This document shows positions 61,537-64,000 of a stretch of DNA of 64,000 nucleotides, one piece after another. A model generated the notes under the pieces. The model ran no database searches. It was given only the letters and a program-made list of their open reading frames with translations, and was not told where the DNA came from. The stretch lies in assembly GCA_011365025.1 (NCBI GenBank), contig RDOF01000014.1:3138-67137 (forward strand), in the 5' to 3' direction. The position numbers and the translations under genes were made by a program. Within the stretch, counting starts at the first letter, position 1. Every line of letters starts with the position of its first letter. The stretch comes from Candidatus Thorarchaeota archaeon. Its GTDB lineage: Archaea; Asgardarchaeota; Thorarchaeia; Thorarchaeales; Thorarchaeaceae.

Positions 61537-61938
61537 TTAGGCACCGTATCCCGGACAGAATCTTGCCAGAACGTCGCAGGCTCTCACGGTGTTGTCAATC
61601 AAAATCCTAAGCTCGGCGCCAGTGAGATCGGTATCATTTGTTTCAGCTGTAACTGCAAGGTAGTCGTCAGTTGTAATTACAAACTTCACCCCATTGACCT
61701 TCCATGACGAGGTCAGCATATCATGCATCAGTTGATATCTCTGTTCCTCAGGAATATTGCTGAAACTAGTGAAAAGTGCTGTGATGAACAACCAGTTCTC
61801 ATCAGGACTTGTAAGAATCAAAATCTTGAGGTCGTCAAACTGCTCAGTATCCCATACCATCAAGAGACCACTCTTTTCACGCGAGTAGATGATTCCAATC
61901 TCGTCGAGTGTTTTTGCGATTTCATCCAACTTGCCCAT
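61537..61938 (-). CDS. YbjN / type III secretion chaperone-like domain protein
   Basis: A 133-residue protein with the YbjN pattern: helix LDEIAKTLDEIGIIYS, strands GLLMVWDTEQFDDLKILIL and WLFITALFTSFSNIPEEQR, and a late helix ELRILIDNTVRACDVLA. YbjN-like proteins are regulators or chaperones of unclear function; this one has no signal and stands alone, convergent with cobA and divergent from the mutase gene. Confidence 0.7.
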   Translation of the reverse strand: MGKLDEIAKTLDEIGIIYSREKSGLLMVWDTEQFDDLKILILTSPDENWLFITALFTSFSNIPEEQRYQLMHDMLTSSWKVNGVKFVITTDDYLAVTAETNDTDLTGAELRILIDNTVRACDVLARFCPGYGA

Positions 61939-62024
61939 CGCGGATAACCTCAGCGGTCGTACAGACCTGACTTAGATAAAGCTGTCTAGTGTGCATAATG
62001 GTGGCAAATCGAACAGTTAATATC

Positions 62025-62040
62025 ATGACCTATATCAAAC
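62025..62040 (+). promoter_or_regulatory. Shared promoter element (copy 2)
   Basis: ATGACCTATATCAAAC, 47 bases before the ATG of the methylmalonyl-CoA mutase gene, differing by one base from the copy at 59445-59460. TATATC may be the TATA core. Confidence 0.5.
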
Positions 62041-62071
62041 TGGGCTTAACTCAGAAGGAAGGAGAGCCTCC

Positions 62072-63766
62072 ATGGGAAACGATCAACCAGACAGTTCGAA
62101 ACTTGCTGAGATAAGGGCTGCAAAGGAAAAGTGGGAGGCAGAGGTGCTAAAGCCTCACACCAAGGATTCTCCTGAGATGAAGGAGGAGTTCATCAGCACC
62201 TCAAGCCGTCCAGTTCGTCGGATATACACCCCCCTTGACCTCCCCCACTTCGATTACATGAAGTCCCTCGGATTTCCAAGTCAGTATCCCTTCACACGAG
62301 GTGTTCAGCCCTCGATGTATCGTGGAAGGACCTGGACTATGCGTCAGTTCGCAGGGATGGGCACTGCAGAGGAAACCAATGAGCGATTCAAGTTTCTCCT
62401 AGCAAACGGGCAGACCGGTCTAAGTGTGGCCTTTCATCTACCCACCATCTATGGCCGTGACTCAGACCATCCAGAGAGCTTTGGTGAAGTTGGCAAGCTT
62501 GGTGTTGCAGTTGATACGTTGAAGGACATGGAGATTCTCTTCGATGGAATTCCTCTTGACAAGGTCACCACGTCGATGACCATCAATGCCCCTGCATCTA
62601 TCCTGCTCTCCATGTACATGGTCGCGGCAGAGAAGCAGGGGGTGTCCTCGCGCAAGATTGGGGGCACTATCCAGAACGATATTTTGAAAGAATACCAAGC
62701 CCAGAAGAGCTGGATCTTTGGCCCGAATCCGTCGCTTCGTATTATTGCCAATATCATGGAGTATTGCGCAAAGAACATTCCACGATGGAACACAATCTCC
62801 ATCAGTGGCTATCACATTCGTGAGGCTGGAGCCACAGCCGCGCAGGAGCTTGCATTTACTCTGATGAACGGCATGGAGTACGTGCGAATTGGGATCGAAC
62901 ATGGACTTGATGTTGATATGTTTGCACCTCGATTATCCTTCTTCTTCAATGCTCACAATGACATCTTCGAAGAGGTTGCGAAATACAGAGCTGCCCGGAG
63001 AATCTGGGCAAGGGAGATGAAAGAGACCTTTGGTGCCAAGAAGGAACGGTCTCTCTGGATGAGATTTCATACACAAACCGCAGGTTGCTCTCTGACGGCC
63101 CAACAGCCAACTGTTAATGTGGTTCGTACGGCATACCAAGCACTAGCAGCTGTCTTGGGCGGAACTCAGTCCCTCCACACCAACTCCATGGATGAGGCTC
63201 TCTGCTTGCCAACCGAGGATGCTGTTCGAGTTGCGTTACGTACACAACAAGTGCTCGAACAAGAGAGCGGAGTTCCAAACACGATTGACCCCCTTGCAGG
63301 GTCCTACTATATCGAGGCTCTAACAAACGAGCTTGAAGAAGAGGCGTACAAATACTTCGATAGGGTCAAGTCTCTGGGTGGTGTGGTTCCTGCGATTGAG
63401 AAGGGCTTTTTCCAGAAAGAGATTGCTGACGCAGCTTACCGGTATGAAAAAGAGATAGAGTCCAAGAAGCGCATCATTGTCGGAGTGAACGAATTCATTC
63501 TCGAGGGAGAAGATATCTCCATTCCAGTTCTCAAGATTGATCCTGAGGTGGAGCGTCGTCAGGTGGAGCGGCTAAATCGCACCAGGAAGGACCGCGATAA
63601 CGCAAAGGTTCAGGAAGCTCTTGACAAGCTGAGAAAGGCCTCCGAGGGGGATGCGAACGTGCTACCCTATGTTGTCGAAGCTGTGAAAGCCTACGCATCC
63701 GTTGGTGAGATTTGCGACGTTTGGAGAGATGTCTTCGGTGAATGGACTGAGCCCAAGATCTTCTAA
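62072..63766 (+). CDS. Methylmalonyl-CoA mutase, large (alpha) subunit N-terminal type
   Basis: A 564-residue mutase with the canonical substrate-binding opening [39 protein letters not shown], and [20 protein letters not shown]. It ends [10 protein letters not shown] without a C-terminal B12-binding domain, so the cobalamin domain must be a separate small subunit, as in many archaea and some bacteria. It interconverts succinyl-CoA and methylmalonyl-CoA. GGAGAG lies before the ATG. CobA upstream and a flavoprotein supply the cofactor. Confidence 0.94.
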   Translation: MGNDQPDSSKLAEIRAAKEKWEAEVLKPHTKDSPEMKEEFISTSSRPVRRIYTPLDLPHFDYMKSLGFPSQYPFTRGVQPSMYRGRTWTMRQFAGMGTAEETNERFKFLLANGQTGLSVAFHLPTIYGRDSDHPESFGEVGKLGVAVDTLKDMEILFDGIPLDKVTTSMTINAPASILLSMYMVAAEKQGVSSRKIGGTIQNDILKEYQAQKSWIFGPNPSLRIIANIMEYCAKNIPRWNTISISGYHIREAGATAAQELAFTLMNGMEYVRIGIEHGLDVDMFAPRLSFFFNAHNDIFEEVAKYRAARRIWAREMKETFGAKKERSLWMRFHTQTAGCSLTAQQPTVNVVRTAYQALAAVLGGTQSLHTNSMDEALCLPTEDAVRVALRTQQVLEQESGVPNTIDPLAGSYYIEALTNELEEEAYKYFDRVKSLGGVVPAIEKGFFQKEIADAAYRYEKEIESKKRIIVGVNEFILEGEDISIPVLKIDPEVERRQVERLNRTRKDRDNAKVQEALDKLRKASEGDANVLPYVVEAVKAYASVGEICDVWRDVFGEWTEPKIF

Positions 63767-63806
63767 CGGCTCCGATGCATCTAAGCTGGTTCACGAATTC
63801 GGTCAT

Positions 63807-63815
63807 CTATATAAG
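63807..63815 (+). promoter_or_regulatory. TATA box of the zinc-ribbon gene
   Basis: CTATATAAG lies about 40-50 bases before the ATG at 63855. It is flanked by a 5-bp inverted repeat (CGGTC and GACCG), so it may overlap a binding site for a regulator. Confidence 0.5.
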
Positions 63816-63854
63816 ACCGACAGTCCCTTCCAGTGGATGTTATGAGGTATTATC

Positions 63855-64000
63855 ATGGTTACTTGGCCTAGAAACTGCATTGGGTGTGGGACAACCAAGG
63901 TCAGAAAAGAAGTCAAGCTTAGCTTTGATGAATCTGAGGAGGCCAAGGGAAAGGAGTCCTATGGCCCAATTAGAGTGAAGGAAACTATGTCTTACTCCTT
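63855..64000 (+). CDS. Start of a zinc-ribbon gene, 3' end outside window
   Basis: The first 48 codons are open to the window edge and read VTWPRNCIGCGTTKVRKEVK, a CxxC zinc-knuckle segment, then a charged region. GAGGT lies about 6-7 bases before the ATG, and a TATA box is upstream. The protein cannot be identified without the rest. Confidence 0.6.
   Translation, partial: MVTWPRNCIGCGTTKVRKEVKLSFDESEEAKGKESYGPIRVKETMSYS

Noticed and set aside
1..64000. CRISPR arrays, rRNA genes and insertion sequences
   Set aside because: No regularly spaced direct repeats, no rRNA-like conserved stretches and no transposase-like protein were seen by eye.

Overview
The window looks like a chromosomal segment of an Asgard archaeon, most probably of the Thorarchaeota type. 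The archaeal signs are a geranylgeranyl-reductase-family flavoprotein (41806-43035), 2-oxoacid:ferredoxin oxidoreductases of the Por and Ior types, TrmB- and Lrp-like regulators, BRE/TATA-type promoters and a stand-alone ThrRS-editing-type domain. The Asgard signs are several eukaryotic-signature-type proteins: a seven-blade beta-propeller fused to a Ras/Rab-like GTPase (32593-34917), a single gelsolin-like domain (50718-50993) and a second gelsolin-like N-terminus (9792-10523), a longin/roadblock-like protein (59493-60236), a Vps62-like protein (832-1584) and a decayed Ras-like GTPase (11148-11499). No rRNA, tRNA, CRISPR array or insertion sequence was recognised. Species assignment is inference; no database was searched.

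Layout. 1-3.7 kb: end of an Ldh2-type dehydrogenase, then a minus-strand unit of a membrane protein, a ParA/MinD-like ATPase and a Vps62-like protein. 3.7-9.7 kb: GH38 alpha-mannosidase, galactokinase, GalT, and a GNAT protein. 9.8-12 kb: gelsolin-like protein, Lrp-type effector domain, GTPase pseudogene and a tiny Cys-rich ORF. 12-18 kb: GDPD, a winged-helix/CDF-transporter fusion, a cysteine desulfurase-selenophosphate synthetase fusion and a membrane protein. 18-24.4 kb: SCP2-like protein, MDR dehydrogenase, ThDP enzyme and the porGDAB operon. 24.6-29.6 kb: three secreted beta-helix proteins with two coupled small genes. 29.7-32.4 kb: a NitT/TauT-type ABC importer. 32.6-37.4 kb: propeller-GTPase and IorAB. 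37.5-41.5 kb: DHH phosphoesterase and three tandem paralogous winged-helix regulators. 41.6-50.7 kb: candidate structured RNA, lipid reductase, hexapeptide transferase, ThrRS editing-like domain, a degenerate Hef/FANCM-clade helicase and zinc-ribbon membrane proteins. 50.7-57.1 kb: gelsolin domain, MDR dehydrogenase, AhpD-like protein, lipoate ligase and a 2-oxoacid dehydrogenase E1alpha-E1beta-E2 operon. 57.6-64 kb: bactofilin-like repeat protein, winged-helix regulator, longin/roadblock protein, iron-sulfur flavoprotein, cobalamin adenosyltransferase, YbjN-like protein, methylmalonyl-CoA mutase and the start of a zinc-ribbon gene.

How the genes fit together. Carbon flow is centred on acyl-CoA chemistry: ferredoxin-linked oxidation of 2-oxoacids (Por, Ior), an NAD-type E1/E2 complex served by the neighbouring lipoate ligase, and B12-dependent methylmalonyl-CoA mutase near its cofactor enzyme. 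The GH38/GalK/GalT group points to use of glycans or galactose, and the ABC importer and beta-helix surface proteins to an envelope adapted to polymers or small organic ions. The SelD fusion suggests selenophosphate use. The signature proteins point to small-GTPase, membrane and actin-related biology.

Strongest leads are the propeller-sandwich-GTPase fusion, two intergenic multi-hairpin regions that look like uncharacterised RNAs (41655-41800 and 53390-53496), the NifS-SelD fusion, the winged-helix/CDF fusion, the three-gene membrane protein/ParA/Vps62 unit, the GTPase pseudogene, and a 16-base promoter element shared by two genes near the right end.
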